Position numbers and translations under genes: made by a program. A stretch of 64,000 nucleotides of DNA, taken from positions 248,001-312,000 of the forward strand of contig JALRMH010000036.1 in the NCBI GenBank assembly GCA_026119935.1, in the 5' to 3' direction. This document shows, piece after piece, positions 31,294 through 42,871 of this stretch. Position 1 is the stretch's first letter; each line of letters starts with the position of its first letter. The notes beneath the pieces were generated by a model. That model saw only the letters and a list, made by a program, of their open reading frames with translations. It made no database searches and had not been told where the DNA came from. Source of the stretch: Endothia cerciana (Eukaryota; Ascomycota; Sordariomycetes; Diaporthales; Cryphonectriaceae).

Positions 31294-31943
31294 CTACAAC
31301 TTCCCAACCTCCCCCAGCCCCCTCTCCCCGTCCACGAGCACACACCACCCCTCGGCGCCCCTCGTGCCGCCCCCGAAGCCGGCGACGACGCTCTGGAAGC
31401 CCTTGCCGTCGGCCTCGCTCTCGGCCAGGTCGCCCTCGCCGCGGCGGGCGTACTCGAGGACCTCGTCGTCAAAGGTGCCCGGCTGCAGCCACACGGAGGG
31501 GATGCCGAGGCCCTTGGCCTCCTCGAGGACCCGGAGGGTCACGGGCGGCGGCGTGATGATGCTGACGGAGGTCTCCCTGGGGTGGGGGAGGGCGGAGAGG
31601 GAGGCGACGGTGGGGACCCCGCGGCCGTCCAGGGAGGGGACGGTGATGTGATTTGCGCCGGGGTTGATGGGGATGGCGGGGATGTCGTGGTGGAGGTACC
31701 AGGCGAAGACTGGGGCGAGGTGGTGAGCGAGGCCCGTTCCGGAGCGGAGGAGAGGGGGAGGGGGGAGGGGGCCGAGGGTGGAGGGTTGAGGGGTGTGGGC
31801 ACCAGGTGGGTGGCCGACCATTGGGGAGGACAAGGCGGCTGAGGCTTACTCTTGTGGCCGAACTTGGCCGTGTTGGAGCTTGCGCCGACGACGGCGATGT
31901 ACTTTGACGAGAAGAACGTCTTCATGGATGCCTCGGTACTCAT
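31294..31943 (-). CDS. CoA-binding-domain protein (YccU-like, Rossmann fold)
   Basis: Small protein with the succinyl-CoA-synthetase-type CoA-binding fold; the cellular role is not established. Two exons: 31943-31850 and 31709-31294, giving 169 residues. The N-terminal beta-strand and glycine loop read KYIAVVGASSNTAKFGHK, interrupted by an intron (GTAAGC..CCCAG), then IFAWYLHHDIPAIPINPGA. The ligand-binding blocks SVSIITPPPVTLRVLEEAK and IPSVWLQPGTFDDEVLEYA follow. The C-terminus reaches VDGERGLGEVGKL. The length fits the family's 140-180 residues. The start is the ATG of MSTEASMKTFF. The gene is divergent from the CDC4-like gene. Confidence 0.88.
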
Positions 31944-33844
31944 GACGGGCGACAGGTACGGCAGAGGCTGAGGATCCGGCAGGTATGGACCGGTCGGTGC
32001 TGAGCTTACCCGAGTGGGAGCCTATCAGACGAAACTGAGTACTGCCTTTCCCGACAGTTGAGGGGCCGACGTGTCTCTGTCTCGGTCTGAGGCTCTGTCT
32101 GGTAGGGATGCAGGCGTGGTCGAGATATTAGAAGGGGCGGACCTCACGGACCGGCGTCTCTGCTCTCCCACGCTCGCAACGCTGGTGTACCAAGCCCCGG
32201 GGGACCGGGAATCACCAGTCCAGGGTCCTGCTCACGTCATGTCTCACACGCTACACAACCTTTTGTACAAGAGAAAGCCGATCCCGCCTGAAACGGAATT
32301 CATCGGCCTTCCGAAGACTATGTCCTGAGAGAGTCCTCGGCCCGGCCTGACGTCTTGGGCGAAAGGCTACGAGGGAGCAGGCTACGAGGGAGCAGGCTAC
32401 GAGGGAGCAGGCTACGAGGGAGCAGGCTACGAGGGAGCAGGCCACGTCCAGGCTACGTCCAGGCAGACAAGGCTACCGCACCGCTCGCCAATGACCAGCT
32501 TTGCGCAAACCTGACGAGACGCGGCTGCCGGTACCCACAGCAGCAAGATGGCCCGCCCGTCCGCCGTCCCTGAGGGGAAGAGCAAGGCTGAGGGGGGGGA
32601 GAGGGCGTGAGGCTGTTCCGGGGCGGAAGGTAGAGGCCGGGTATATCCAGAGCACCTGGCTGTTGATAAGAAGGGAGGAAGGAGGAAAAAAGAGAAAATG
32701 GATGGCTGGTGTGGCGCCGCCATCTCCAGATCCTTGCTGAGCCCCGTTGCCCGGCCAGTTTCAGCCCACTCCCCCCTCCTGTGGATCCCATACAGGGCAA
32801 CACATGCATCGCCTGGGCAAGGGAGTCGAGTCTAGCCTGTCGTCAGGGAACTCGCGCCGCTCGCATGAACAGCACAGACCAGGCCCGGCTGGTGAGGCGC
32901 GCCCCATTAAAACGGACGGTGGTCGACGAGGAGGAGACCGCTCTTTTCCCATCCTACTTGTTATGAAGCGTGAGACCTGACTCCTCCATAAACATCATCG
33001 CCAACCTCGTCACCCTCAGATCTCAGTCCCTCCAAGCTGGCGCCCCCCCCCCTCCTTACCCCCACCAAGCACCTCTGCAGAATCAGTCTCTCCCGGAATG
33101 GTAAGTGGTTGTCGATCTCTTAACCCTGCTGCTGGAACCCCCCAAGTTCCCCCCCCCCCCCTTTTCCTGCGCAGATGGTCGTGGTGTGTCTGCTGGGCGT
33201 GGCCGTAGACAGAAGATGGTGCACGTAAACAAGAGACGGCAGCTGCAGCTGGACCCGATCTGGCTGCCGGGGGAGTGGTCACCATGACGTGTGGCAGGTG
33301 GTGGGTTACGGTCCAGTTGTTGTTGGTGCAGGACGGCGCGGTCTGCTAGCGTGCGCGCGAAGTTCCAGAGGAAACGGACGGTGATCCATCCGGCAGGACG
33401 GGAAGCGCTGTATGACGCCGTCGTAACTGGCAACCGCCGCCCGCGAGGAGAAAGGCCCGGCGCTGTTCCTGGCTGTTCCTGGTCGGGTCTGGTCGGGTTC
33501 GATCAGGCTCAGGCTTGTGATCCCAAGTGATCCCATCTCCAACTCTGCAGCCCGGCCCAGCCCGGCCCAGCCCAGCCCAGCCCAGCCACCGTCAAGACAA
33601 CAACCCGACACCTTCACAAACTGCACCGCAATACCATCAAACCGCTTGTTTTTTTCTTCTTGTTTTTTCTTTTCTTCATTCTTCCCCTTCCCGCCTGCGA
33701 ACACAGCTGCACCGGAGACCGTCACACTTCTGATCCCTACTGCATATCTCCACCTGAGCATTGCGATCCCCATCCCTACGGCCCCCCGCTGTCTTGCCAT
33801 TCAGCTTGCATTCGAACAGCACTGTCGATACGAGAACATCCGAC
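31944..33844. other. Divergent spacer between the CoA-binding and CDC4-like genes
   Basis: 1.9 kb with no supportable gene. It contains the 15-bp minisatellite, C-runs near 33044 and 33152, a CCCAG-type repeat at about 33552-33588 and, in the last 250 nt, CT-rich and T-rich leader sequence typical of a strongly expressed fungal gene. Confidence 0.55.
32365..32439 (+). repeat. 15-bp minisatellite, five perfect copies
   Basis: Five identical tandem copies of GGCTACGAGGGAGCA, followed by two 11-bp relatives (GGCCACGTCCA, GGCTACGTCCA) to 32461. The unit length is a multiple of three, so the array is open in several frames, but there is no gene context. Confidence 0.93.
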
Positions 33845-34463
33845 ATGGCCTCTTCTAACTACGACGCACAGGCTTCAACCAACTACAAGGAGGCCTTCTC
33901 GTTGTTCGATAAGCGCGGCAACGGCCGTGTCTCCCTCGACAACCTCGGCGACCTGCTGCGCGCGTGCGGCCAGAACCCGACCATGGCCGAGATCCACCAG
34001 CTGGAGGAGAGCGTGCAGGGTGACTGTGAGTGAACACGCGCGCGCCCCCCTCAAAACCCCCCCCCCCCGCCGCAGACTACTGGAAACGAGCACGAGAAGG
34101 GAGATGAAGAAGGAGGAGGTATAGGAAAAGGAAGAAGAAAGGGTTGAGCGACGCCTGAGGCTGACCGGGTCCCCCCACCCCCTTCTTTCTTTATGAACAG
34201 TCGACTTTGAGACCTTCCAGCGCGTGCTGAACCGCCCCGGCGGCTTCCGCGACCCGGGCGAGCCCGACGAGTACTGCCGCGGCTTCCAGGTGTTCGACAA
34301 GGACATGACGGGCTTTATCGGCGTCGGTCAGCTCAAGTACATCCTTACCAACCTGGGCGAGAAGATGTCGGACGAGGAGGTGGACGAGCTCCTCAAGGCC
34401 GTCGACACCAGCTCGGGCCAGGTCAACTACACCGAGCTGGTCCGCACCATCCTGGCCAACTGA
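33845..34463 (+). CDS. cdc4: Myosin essential light chain CDC4 (EF-hand protein)
   Basis: Calmodulin-like light chain of myosin II, acting in the contractile actomyosin ring at septation. Two exons: 33845-34025 and 34201-34463, giving 147 residues. EF-hand-like units are visible: EAFSLFDKRGNGRVSLDNL near the N-terminus, FDFETFQRVLNRPGGF, FQVFDKDMTGFIGVGQLKYI and the final VDTSSGQVNYTELVRTILAN. LRACGQNPTMAEI and LGEKMSDEEVDELLKAVD are characteristic of the Cdc4 subgroup rather than calmodulin. Several loops lack the full set of acidic calcium ligands, as is usual for myosin light chains. The intron has GTGAGT and AACAG ends and a C12 run at 34057-34068. Confidence 0.93.
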
Positions 34464-35306
34464 GGGCCTGCCCTGCGGCGAGGAGGACGGGGGAAACAGT
34501 TTATAAGATACCAAAATGACGGCGCGGTGCAGGGGATGTTGCTGCGTCGCGCCACGGGCACTGGGATATACTGCATAAGTGTTTGGCGGAGGGAGAGGGC
34601 CGGCGTTTAATCATTGTCTTTTTGCACGATGTTGGGTAACCCTGGATCGGCTGTCTGGCCGTTGATAGCAGCAGGTATGGTGATGGATCGGTCATCCAGG
34701 TAGTGGAATGAAGCAATCCCAGCAAGAGCAGCACGGCTTCGTTATGTCGATCGAGTTACCGCTCCCGTCAATCCTCCGCCGCGACGACATGTCAAGCCGG
34801 GACGGTCTTCGGCTCTGGCCCTCACGCCGCCTGGCCGCCTGCTCCTGTCCCACATCTGTGTGGGGTCCTGACCATTCCCGCTCGTGCCCGGACAGGCAGG
34901 GAGGCCTGTGCTGCTGCGCACGATAGCTGCCATGGCGGGATCGCAGGCCAGCAGCTTGGGCACCCTCTGGGCTCCTCAAGGCACTGCGTCCACGCCCTTC
35001 CTCGAGAGAACCTCGAATCCCCTCGGCCTTGTCTACCCGTTGTAATTCCAATACGCCTCATGACAAATATACCAGCAGTTCTCGAAAGCTACATAGTAGC
35101 GTCCTCCCTTGATTTAATTTATTTTACTTCCCCCCTCCCCCCTTCATGGACCCCTGGACCCCACCCCCTTCCCCCCCACCGGCAAGCTGAGCAAGCAGCA
35201 CCCCGCAACTTCTCACACGAACGGCGCCCACCCCCCCTCCCCCCCACGGCGGCTAACTAACTGTACACGGCTGCACCAGCGTAGCCTTCCACCCTCCCTC
35301 CTGTCC
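34464..35306. other. Spacer between the CDC4-like and M3 peptidase genes
   Basis: 843 nt containing the 3' end of the light-chain gene and the upstream region of the peptidase gene; the last 200 nt are C-rich. No gene is seen. Confidence 0.6.
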
Positions 35307-38044
35307 ATGCCCGGAAACTCACATCGTCCCACCACCAAACTGGCCCCTCCAACCGCAGCAGGAGCCTCCGGACGCAGGCCGCATAGATCCTCCTCTGCCC
35401 CCCGCCTCACCCGCCTCTCCCTCCTCTCCCTCCTCTCCCTCCTCGTCCTCCTCATCGCCCTCATCCTGGCTGCCCCACGAGCCGTTCCGCGCATCCTCCT
35501 GCTCGGGACCCATCTGCGCACCTTCTCCTCGCCCCTCACAGCTCGCCTCGCGCAGTATCCCACCCTCGCCCGGTACTACCCGACGTTCAGGCCGGCCTCG
35601 GACATCCCTCCGCACGTCATGGACCAGTACAAGAAGCCCCCGCAGGCGCCGCCCACCTTCATCGGGACCAAGGACAACATCGTGTCCGACACCAAGGCCC
35701 TGTGCGAGAAGACGCGCTCCGTGCTGGACAGGCTGGTCGCCGAGGTCCCCGCCGGCGATGCCGACAAGACCACCTTCGGGAACGTCCTCCTGCCGCAGAT
35801 CTACGACGAGAACCACTCGGCCCTCAGCAGCCGCGTGTTGGGGTTCTACCAGTATGTCTCGAGCGATGCCGAGCTGCGGAACGCGAGCACGGAGGCGGAG
35901 ACGATACTGGACGAGTTCTGTACGTTTTCTCCTCTGCGATGACGACCCCACAACCCCCCCCCCCCCGGGGGAAGGCATGGGTCCGGGGGCTCAGGATATA
36001 TATATATATATTTAGATAATAATAAAAAAAACCCCCCTTCCCGTGGCGGTCGGACGGTCCAGGTATGCTGACACGAGACGGACAGCCATCGAGATGGGCA
36101 TGAGGGAGGACGTGTTCAAGATCGTGGACGCTGTCTTCCAGAAGAAGGACGGGCTGGGTCTCGACCCGGAGAGCTTGCGGCTGCTGGAGAAGGAGAGGAA
36201 GAGCTACGTAAGTGACGGCCCTACGCCCCCAGATCTGGCCTGTCGAGAGGCGAAGGACCCGGCGAACGATTATACTGACCGCCTACCTGTCAGATCCGGA
36301 ACGGTCTGTCTCTGCCAGAGGGCCCAAAGAGGGACCGCTTCAAGGAGATCAAGAAGAGGCTCTCGCAGATCCAGATCGAGTTCCAGAAGAACCTGAACGA
36401 GGAGAACGGTGGCCTATATTTCACCCAGGAGGAGCTGGACGGTGTGCCTGCCGACCTCGTGGAGACATGGGAGAAGGGGACCGGGGGCGACGAGGGCAAG
36501 CTCCGTGTCAGCTTCAAATACCCGGACCTCTTCCCAACCATGAAGTTCGCAAAGAATGCCGAGACGAGACGCAAGATATTCATCGAGAACGAGAACAAGT
36601 GCAATGCAAACACCGCTCTGTTCAGGGAGGCCATTGTCCTGCGGGACGAGGCTGCTCGTCTCCTCGGCTACCCCGACCATGCCTCGTTCAGGCTGGAGGA
36701 CAAGATGGCCAAGACGTCGAAGGTGGTCAACGGCTTCCTAGACGATCTGCGCCAGCGCCTGGTAGCTGGTGGTGAGAAGGAAAAGGAGCACCTCCTGGAG
36801 ATCAAGAGGGCCGACCTCGAGTCCCGTGGCGAGCCGTTCGACGGCAAGTACTATCTGTGGGATGCGCGCTTCTACGACCGGATCATGATTGAGAAAGAGT
36901 ATAACATCGACGAGAACAAGATTGCCGAGTACTTCCCCCTGCAGCAGACCGTGTCGGGGATGCTGAACATCTTTGAGAAGATATTCGGTTTCGTCTTTGT
37001 CGAGCTGAAGGCCGAAGACCGGGCCAGGGTCAGCCCCACTGGCAGGGCGGAAGATGTCACCTGGCACGAGGATGTGATCATGTTCTCTGTGTGGGACGAC
37101 CAGAGCGAGGGCGGCGGGTTTGTCGGATATCTCTATCTCGACATGCACCCCCGGCAAGGCAAGTACGGGCATGCGGCGAACTTCAACATACAGCCTGGCT
37201 TCCAGGGCGCGGATGGCTCTCGGCGCTATCCCGCGACTGCGCTTGTCTGTAACTTCTCGAAGCCCACGCCCAAGAAGCCCAGCCTCCTCAAGCACGACGA
37301 GGTCGTCACGCTCTTCCACGAGCTCGGTCACGGTATCCACGACCTGGCAGGCCGCGTCAAGTTCTCGCGCTTCCACGGCACCTCCACGGTCCGGGACTTT
37401 GTCGAGGCGCCTTCCCAGATGCTGGAGAACTGGTGCTGGACCCCCAGCCAGATCACGTCGCTGTCGGGCCATTATGAGACGGGGGAGAAGATCCCCGATG
37501 ACCTGGTCGAGAAGCTGGTGGCGACGAAGAATGTGAACGGCGCGCTGTTCAACCTGCGACAGCTGCACTTTGGCATCTTCGACATGGCCGTCCACAGCCC
37601 TAAGAGCCACGGGGAGGTTGAGAGTCTGAACCCGAGCAAGCTTTACAACGAGCTCAGGACCGAGATCGTTGGTTTCACCGGGCCGGAGGCACAAGGCGAG
37701 CCGAGGTAAGCACTGCTGTCTGTGTCCAAAGGTACTTGTCTAGACCACACTTGCTGACACCTCATCTCGGCAGCACCTGGGGTAACGGGCCAGCCACGTT
37801 TGGCCATCTCATAGGAGGCTACGACGCGGGATACTACGGCTACCTGTTCTCGCTGGTCTATTCCACAGACATGTTCTACAGCGTGTTTAAGGCCGACCCG
37901 ATGAACGAGAAGGAGGGCCGGCGGTACAGACATACTGTGCTGGAGAGGGGCGGCAGCCAGGAGGAGATGACGACTCTGGAGCAATTCTTGGGCCGCAAGC
38001 CCAGCAGTGAGGCGTTCTACAAGGACCTGGGCATCACTGCTTGA
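35307..38044 (+). CDS. M3-family zinc metallopeptidase (thimet oligopeptidase / saccharolysin type)
   Basis: Oligopeptidase cleaving short peptides, related to yeast Prd1. Four exons: 35307-35919, 36086-36207, 36294-37705 and 37774-38044, giving 805 residues. The gluzincin active site is intact: VTLFHELGHGIHDL provides the HExxH zinc ligands and catalytic Glu, and FVEAPSQMLENWCW provides the third ligand Glu. LYLDMHPRQGKYGHAANF and HLIGGYDAGYYGYLFSLVYS are family blocks. The first 100 residues are unusual: a basic/Ser-rich start followed by a Leu-rich hydrophobic stretch (LLSLLVLLIALILAA), which could be a signal anchor or mitochondrial presequence. A downstream ATG near 35620 (MDQYKKPPQAPPTF) would give a cytosolic form of about 701 residues, close to Prd1 size. 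Intron 1 has a C13 run (35954-35966). Confidence 0.92.
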
Positions 38045-38793
38045 CTAGAAGCGGAGGGGGACCAGAGAAGTCGATTGTGAATAATCGGTGTGCAGGTTCA
38101 TCATACGAGTCAGCCAGATGTGTGATTGTCATCAATAAAATAGGTGCGTCGAGGTCGGCAGTATCTTGGTATCAAGGTGTTAGGAAGAGGAAGAGAAGAA
38201 GAGAAAGAAAGAAAGAAAGAAGAAAAAAAAAAAAAAAAAAAAAAGGCATCGCTGTCCAATGCTCCTAATATCGCTTTGTCAGACATCAGTTTGTCTTGTG
38301 TGTGTTATCAACCCAATGTTGCGCCTGGAATGTCGAGATGGGCATATGCGGGTCGGCCCTTGTGTAGGACTCGGTTCCAGGAGCTCGGGCCAGCTGGCGC
38401 TTCAGTGGGTGAGTGGGTCTAGGGGCTGTGTTTACTTGCCGCCTTGCTGGTCCAATATCGTGTCCAGGCGGGCGCCCTTGTTTTCTTCCCGCCATGCAAC
38501 CATGAGCTCGACCCCATTCCTGTGACGCGATCCTCGACTCAGGCCCTGGCGAGCAACGACAGAAATCATACCGACGATCTTTATTCTCGGGAAACTCTAT
38601 GGTCCGCATGCAACGACGAGCATTACTTCTGCATTGGACATCTTCCACCTGTCACGCGCCCGCACTATATTCACCACTCCCACCACCGACCCGTATCCTG
38701 GAACGCGTCGCCGGCCGAGACACATAACAAAGTCTTCCGGTTTGACTACGGCTGCGCGCGACGACCGCTCTTGGGAGTGAACACAGAGGTGGC
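38045..38793. other. Spacer between the M3 peptidase and BIR1-like genes
   Basis: 749 nt, holding a GAAA/A-run (about 38200-38244) shortly after the peptidase stop and the promoter of the BIR gene. No gene is seen. Confidence 0.6.
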
Positions 38794-40512
38794 ATGGCTT
38801 GCGACGCCATGGAGGAGTATTTCATCTACGAAAACCGCCTGGCCTCCTTCACGGCGCCTCAGGCCGTCCCGGCCAAGCAGCGGAGGACATCGAGCGGATT
38901 CACGCACTCGCGCGCGCCCAAGGCCCTGTCATGGCCACACAAGTCTATCAGACCTGCCGACGTGAGCCCCTTCCCCCCCCCCCCCCAAAACCCCTCCTTT
39001 CGCCCCTGGCATTCACCTGACTGGCTGGCTGACTGACTAACGGCAAAACAGATGGCCAAGGCCGGCTTCATCTTCCAGCCGCTCCCCAGCAACCCGGACA
39101 ACGTGGTCTGTTTCCTGTGCAACAAGGCCCTCGACGGCTGGGAGCAGGACGACGACCCCCTCGAGGAACACCTCAAGCACTCGCCCGAGTGCGGGTGGGC
39201 GATCACCGCTGCGGTCGAGGCCGAGCTCGGGGGCTACGCGGCTGAGGATCCACGGGACCCGCTGATGGTCGAGGCGAGGAAGACGACGTTTGCGGGGAGG
39301 TGGCCGCATGAGGGAAGGAAGGGGTGGGGCTGTAAGACGAAGCAGGTAGGTCGAGGAGCTCTGTGTCCGGGCCGAGCGCAGGCTGACGCGTGCGTAGTTG
39401 GTCGAGGCAGGCTGGAAGTACACACCCCTGATAGGATCGGAGGACAACGTCACCTGTGCATACTGTCAACTCGCGCTGGACGGATGGGAGAAGACCGACA
39501 GGCCTTGGTAAATCCCCCCTGCGCCACGACAATTGATCTACCTCTTTTCCTTGCTGACTTTGCACAGGGACGAGCACTACAGCCGCGCGCCGACCTGCCG
39601 CTTTTTCAGCCTCATCAGCTCGAAACCGGCGCCTAGGGGAGCCGGACAGTCGAAGGCTGCCAGGAGTTCTAAGGCGTCCCGACTTTCGCTTCAGCCCGTT
39701 GCTGCCATTGCGGACCTGACTTCGGTCGCCGACATGACTGCCGATGTCGACGACAGCGTGATGACCACCGCATCCAACATGACGACTGCCTCGAAGGCTT
39801 CAAAGAAGACCGCAAAGGGCAGGAAGCCAGCTGCGAGCCGTGCGAGGAAGACGCGCGCCAAGAAAAGCGAGGCAGTGGAAATCCTCGAGGACGGACCCGC
39901 GCAGAAGGAAGAAATGTCTCCTCCGCCACCGCCGCCGAAAGCTACCAAGGGCAGGAAGAGGACTAGCGAGGAGATGGAAGACTCCGCGGCGACTAATGCC
40001 GAGGCGCCAGCTCCGAAAAAGCGCGCCGCCAAGACGCGCAAGGCTCGCGAGAGCGGCGCGACCGAGGTTTCCCATGCGGAGACGGAGATGATGGATGCAC
40101 CAGAGCCTGTGGAGATGCCCGCAGCCAGGAAGACGGCAAGAAAGGCATCAGGCACCCGCAAGGCTTCCGCACGAAGCACGCGCAAGGCCTCGGTAGCTAC
40201 GGCTGCGTCTACAGCGTCCCCGCCACCGCAGGTCCCTGATGACATGGAGATCGACAGGCAGCTGCAGGCCGACCTGGAACGGCCGTTGACAGATGATGAG
40301 GACTATCCTGCTGATGCTGATCCTGAAACCAAGAAGGCGGCTGCTGCCCGCAAGAGGCAGAGTGCCGAGAAGGCTGGCAGCACAGGTGACCTCCTTACAC
40401 ATACTTCGACGACCGATTTCGCGATGTTCGATCCTGCGCCTGTGCAACCTACTGACGCGCAGATCGAGGCAGACTTGCGATCTATGCAAGACGAGATGGA
40501 TGTTGACAGGAA

Positions 40513-40546
<34 letters not shown>

Positions 40547-41749
40547 AAGGAGCCGGAGCCGCTCAAGGTTCCGAAGAAAGGTCGCAAGGCCGGCACGAGA
40601 AAGGCATCCAAGCAGACGGCCGCGAAGAAGGCCAAGGAGGTGGCCGCACCCGCTCAACAGCCCCAGCCACGCATAGCTGCCGAGGTCGAAGAACCAGATG
40701 AGATAGCAGAGGCAGAGGTCAGCTTTGTCAGCAACGGCACTGCGGTCAGGAGATCTGTGGGCCGGGCATCTCTAGGTAGCGCAGCGGGCTATGCGACAGC
40801 CAAGCCGGCTGCAAAGCGTGGTCGGCCGCCCAAGAAGAAGGTATCACAGGGCCCAGTCGACGAGCCCGCGGAGAGTGCTGCGCTTCCCGAGCCCTCAGTC
40901 GAGCCGCAGCCGGAGGCCGTGCAGGTTAACGAGGATCCGACCCCGGTTCCGGCCGAGGAGACGAAGCAGCGAACTAGTACCGGCAAGCGAGGTAGACCAT
41001 CAAAGAAGCTCAAAGATTCGGTTGCCAGCTCTGAGGAGCCAACGGTGATTGCACCACCCGCTGAGCCAGAGCTCGAAGCTGACCGGATGGAAGTCGAGAT
41101 CGAAGAGGTCCCGGTTGAGAAGGATCTCTCCGCCGCGGGTGGCAGCCCGAGGATCTCGCGCAAACCGGTTCCAGCTCCCAAAGACTCGCCATTTGCGGTC
41201 CAGAGGAAGGCTATCGGGCCTGCTCCTGCCCTCGAGCCCCCGGTCTCCTCCGTCCCTCATACACCTCGGCACCATGCGTCTCCTGTGCAGTCTGCTAAGC
41301 AGGCTACGGTCTCGCCATCCCCAACGCCCCAGGCATCTGACGCGGAAAATCGCCCGCCCTCGTCAAAACCCAACACGACGAGCAGCAAAGGGAAAAGCAC
41401 CTCTCTGCCCATTCGGACGCCAGAACGGCAGGGATTCGTGTCACCTTCGAAGCAGCAGCAGAACCTCATTGGCGGTCTGCAGAGCACGGAGAAGTGGACG
41501 GCTGTGGACCTCGAACCTATCTTCGAGGACCAAGGGAATGCAGGTGCTGGCAGCGCCGCTAGCCGGTTCTTCGCCAACGGGGGTGACCTCACGGACCACG
41601 AGCGCAACATGACGGTTGAGGAGTGGATCTACTACAATGCGGGTCAGGCCGAGCAGAAGCTGAAACATGAGTGCGAGGCGATGGTCATGGCGTTTGAGAA
41701 GGAGGGGACGAGGGCCATGAGGGTTCTCGAGGGCTTAGTCGTCGAGTAG
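38794..41749 (+). CDS. bir1: BIR-domain protein, BIR1/survivin-like chromosomal passenger subunit
   Basis: Fungal survivin-type subunit of the chromosomal passenger complex (with Ipl1/Aurora and Sli15/INCENP), which corrects kinetochore attachment. Four exons: 38794-38961, 39052-39345, 39398-39507 and 39568-41749, giving 917 residues. Two BIR zinc modules are visible. The first, around residues 20-110, has VVCFLCNKALDGW and EEHLKHSPECGW. The second, split by intron 3, has NVTCAYCQLALDGW, then DEHYSRAPTCRFF. Each keeps the Cys-Cys-His-Cys ligands. The long middle is Lys/Ala/Pro/Glu-rich and disordered, with two AT-hook-like cores (KRGRPPKKK, GKRGRPSKKL) and a PEPEPEP run. The C-terminus has NMTVEEWIYYNAGQAEQKLK, the conserved helix expected to bind partners. 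The start is the first of two in-frame ATGs (38794, 38809). Confidence 0.93.
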
Positions 41750-42871
41750 GCGGAAAGCCATCGCATACGGAATACCACGTTGGGTGACCTGGTGTTGCAA
41801 CGGCTTGCTTGTGTTGAACTACTGATAATGGAATCGGCATACCAAGAGCCGGGGAGAGCTCATGGCGTTTTCGGCGCAGAACATGTTTGTCCATACTGTC
41901 GGCTTGCGGGGGGGGGGGGGGGCGTTTCTGGTGGACTCGACAGGACTGGCTTCGGGCTCTTCTACAGGACGGTTAAGGTGCTCGTCAATCGGTGGCTGAG
42001 CTCTTCTGGACGGTAGTTAGTCAAGCTGGTCTCGCCCGGTTTTGACCGGTCTCAAGCTTGAACACATACAAGGCCCGAGGACGGCTATGAATGCAGCTGA
42101 AGTCCACAATGGCCGGTGGTCCTGGACACAGGTGTGACAGGTCTCTGTTACTCGCCTCAAATGAAGGTGCCTTTTTTTTTTTTTTTTTTTTTTTTTCTTT
42201 CCTTCTTCTCCTCCTTTCCTTCTTTTTCTTCTTCTTTCTGCTGACCGTGAATAGATGTCAACTAGGAACAGAGACTAACTAGAGTTAGATATTGCTAATA
42301 CACAGATAGTCAGTCCACTTCAGATCTCACGTATGCAGTCCATGTCACCGGCCAGGAACGGACGTCTTCCTCTTAAAAAAGGCTGACAAGCAAACACCCT
42401 CATATCCTGAAGCAGGTCAATCCTATCATCATCGCGCTCGGAATGATCTGCTTTGAATAATTATAACCCTCCCCCCCCCCCCCGCCGGCGGCGTGTTCAA
42501 GGAAATCTACCTGTCTTCAACAATTGGTGTCTGAGTCACACAGTTCAGTGTCATGTTGGACATTGTATGACTACATCGGGGCACATCAGGCCAGCTACGA
42601 AGAGGCGCCCACTTCTCATCCGGACGCCACCACATACAACCATTCGCTCGTGGATGGGTCGCCGTTGAAGGCACGTCCACAGGGCTCCACAGGGCAGGGG
42701 GCCACCCCACACGAATCATCGACAGGGATGAGCCATAGCGGCAGACGAGGGGGCCCCTGACGTGATTTGCTGCCCCTCCACACGACCTGCCAGCGCCCTT
42801 GAGCACTTCTGAGCTTGGGGGACATGATCATGATACATGCCGAAGGTCAGCCCGCGATCGGTCCAGCAAAT
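41750..42871. other. Spacer between the BIR1-like and inositol monophosphatase genes
   Basis: 1.1 kb without a supportable gene. It contains a G15 run (41908-41922), a T-run of about 24 nt followed by CTT repeats (42173-42240) and a C13 run (42471-42483). An earlier in-frame ATG (42824) for the phosphatase lies in the last 50 nt. Confidence 0.55.

Noticed and set aside
32365..32439. CRISPR-like tandem array
   Set aside because: The units are directly contiguous with no spacers, and the sequence is eukaryotic; it is a minisatellite.
36738..37694. 318-codon minus-strand ORF
   Set aside because: Antisense to the conserved catalytic exon of the M3 peptidase.
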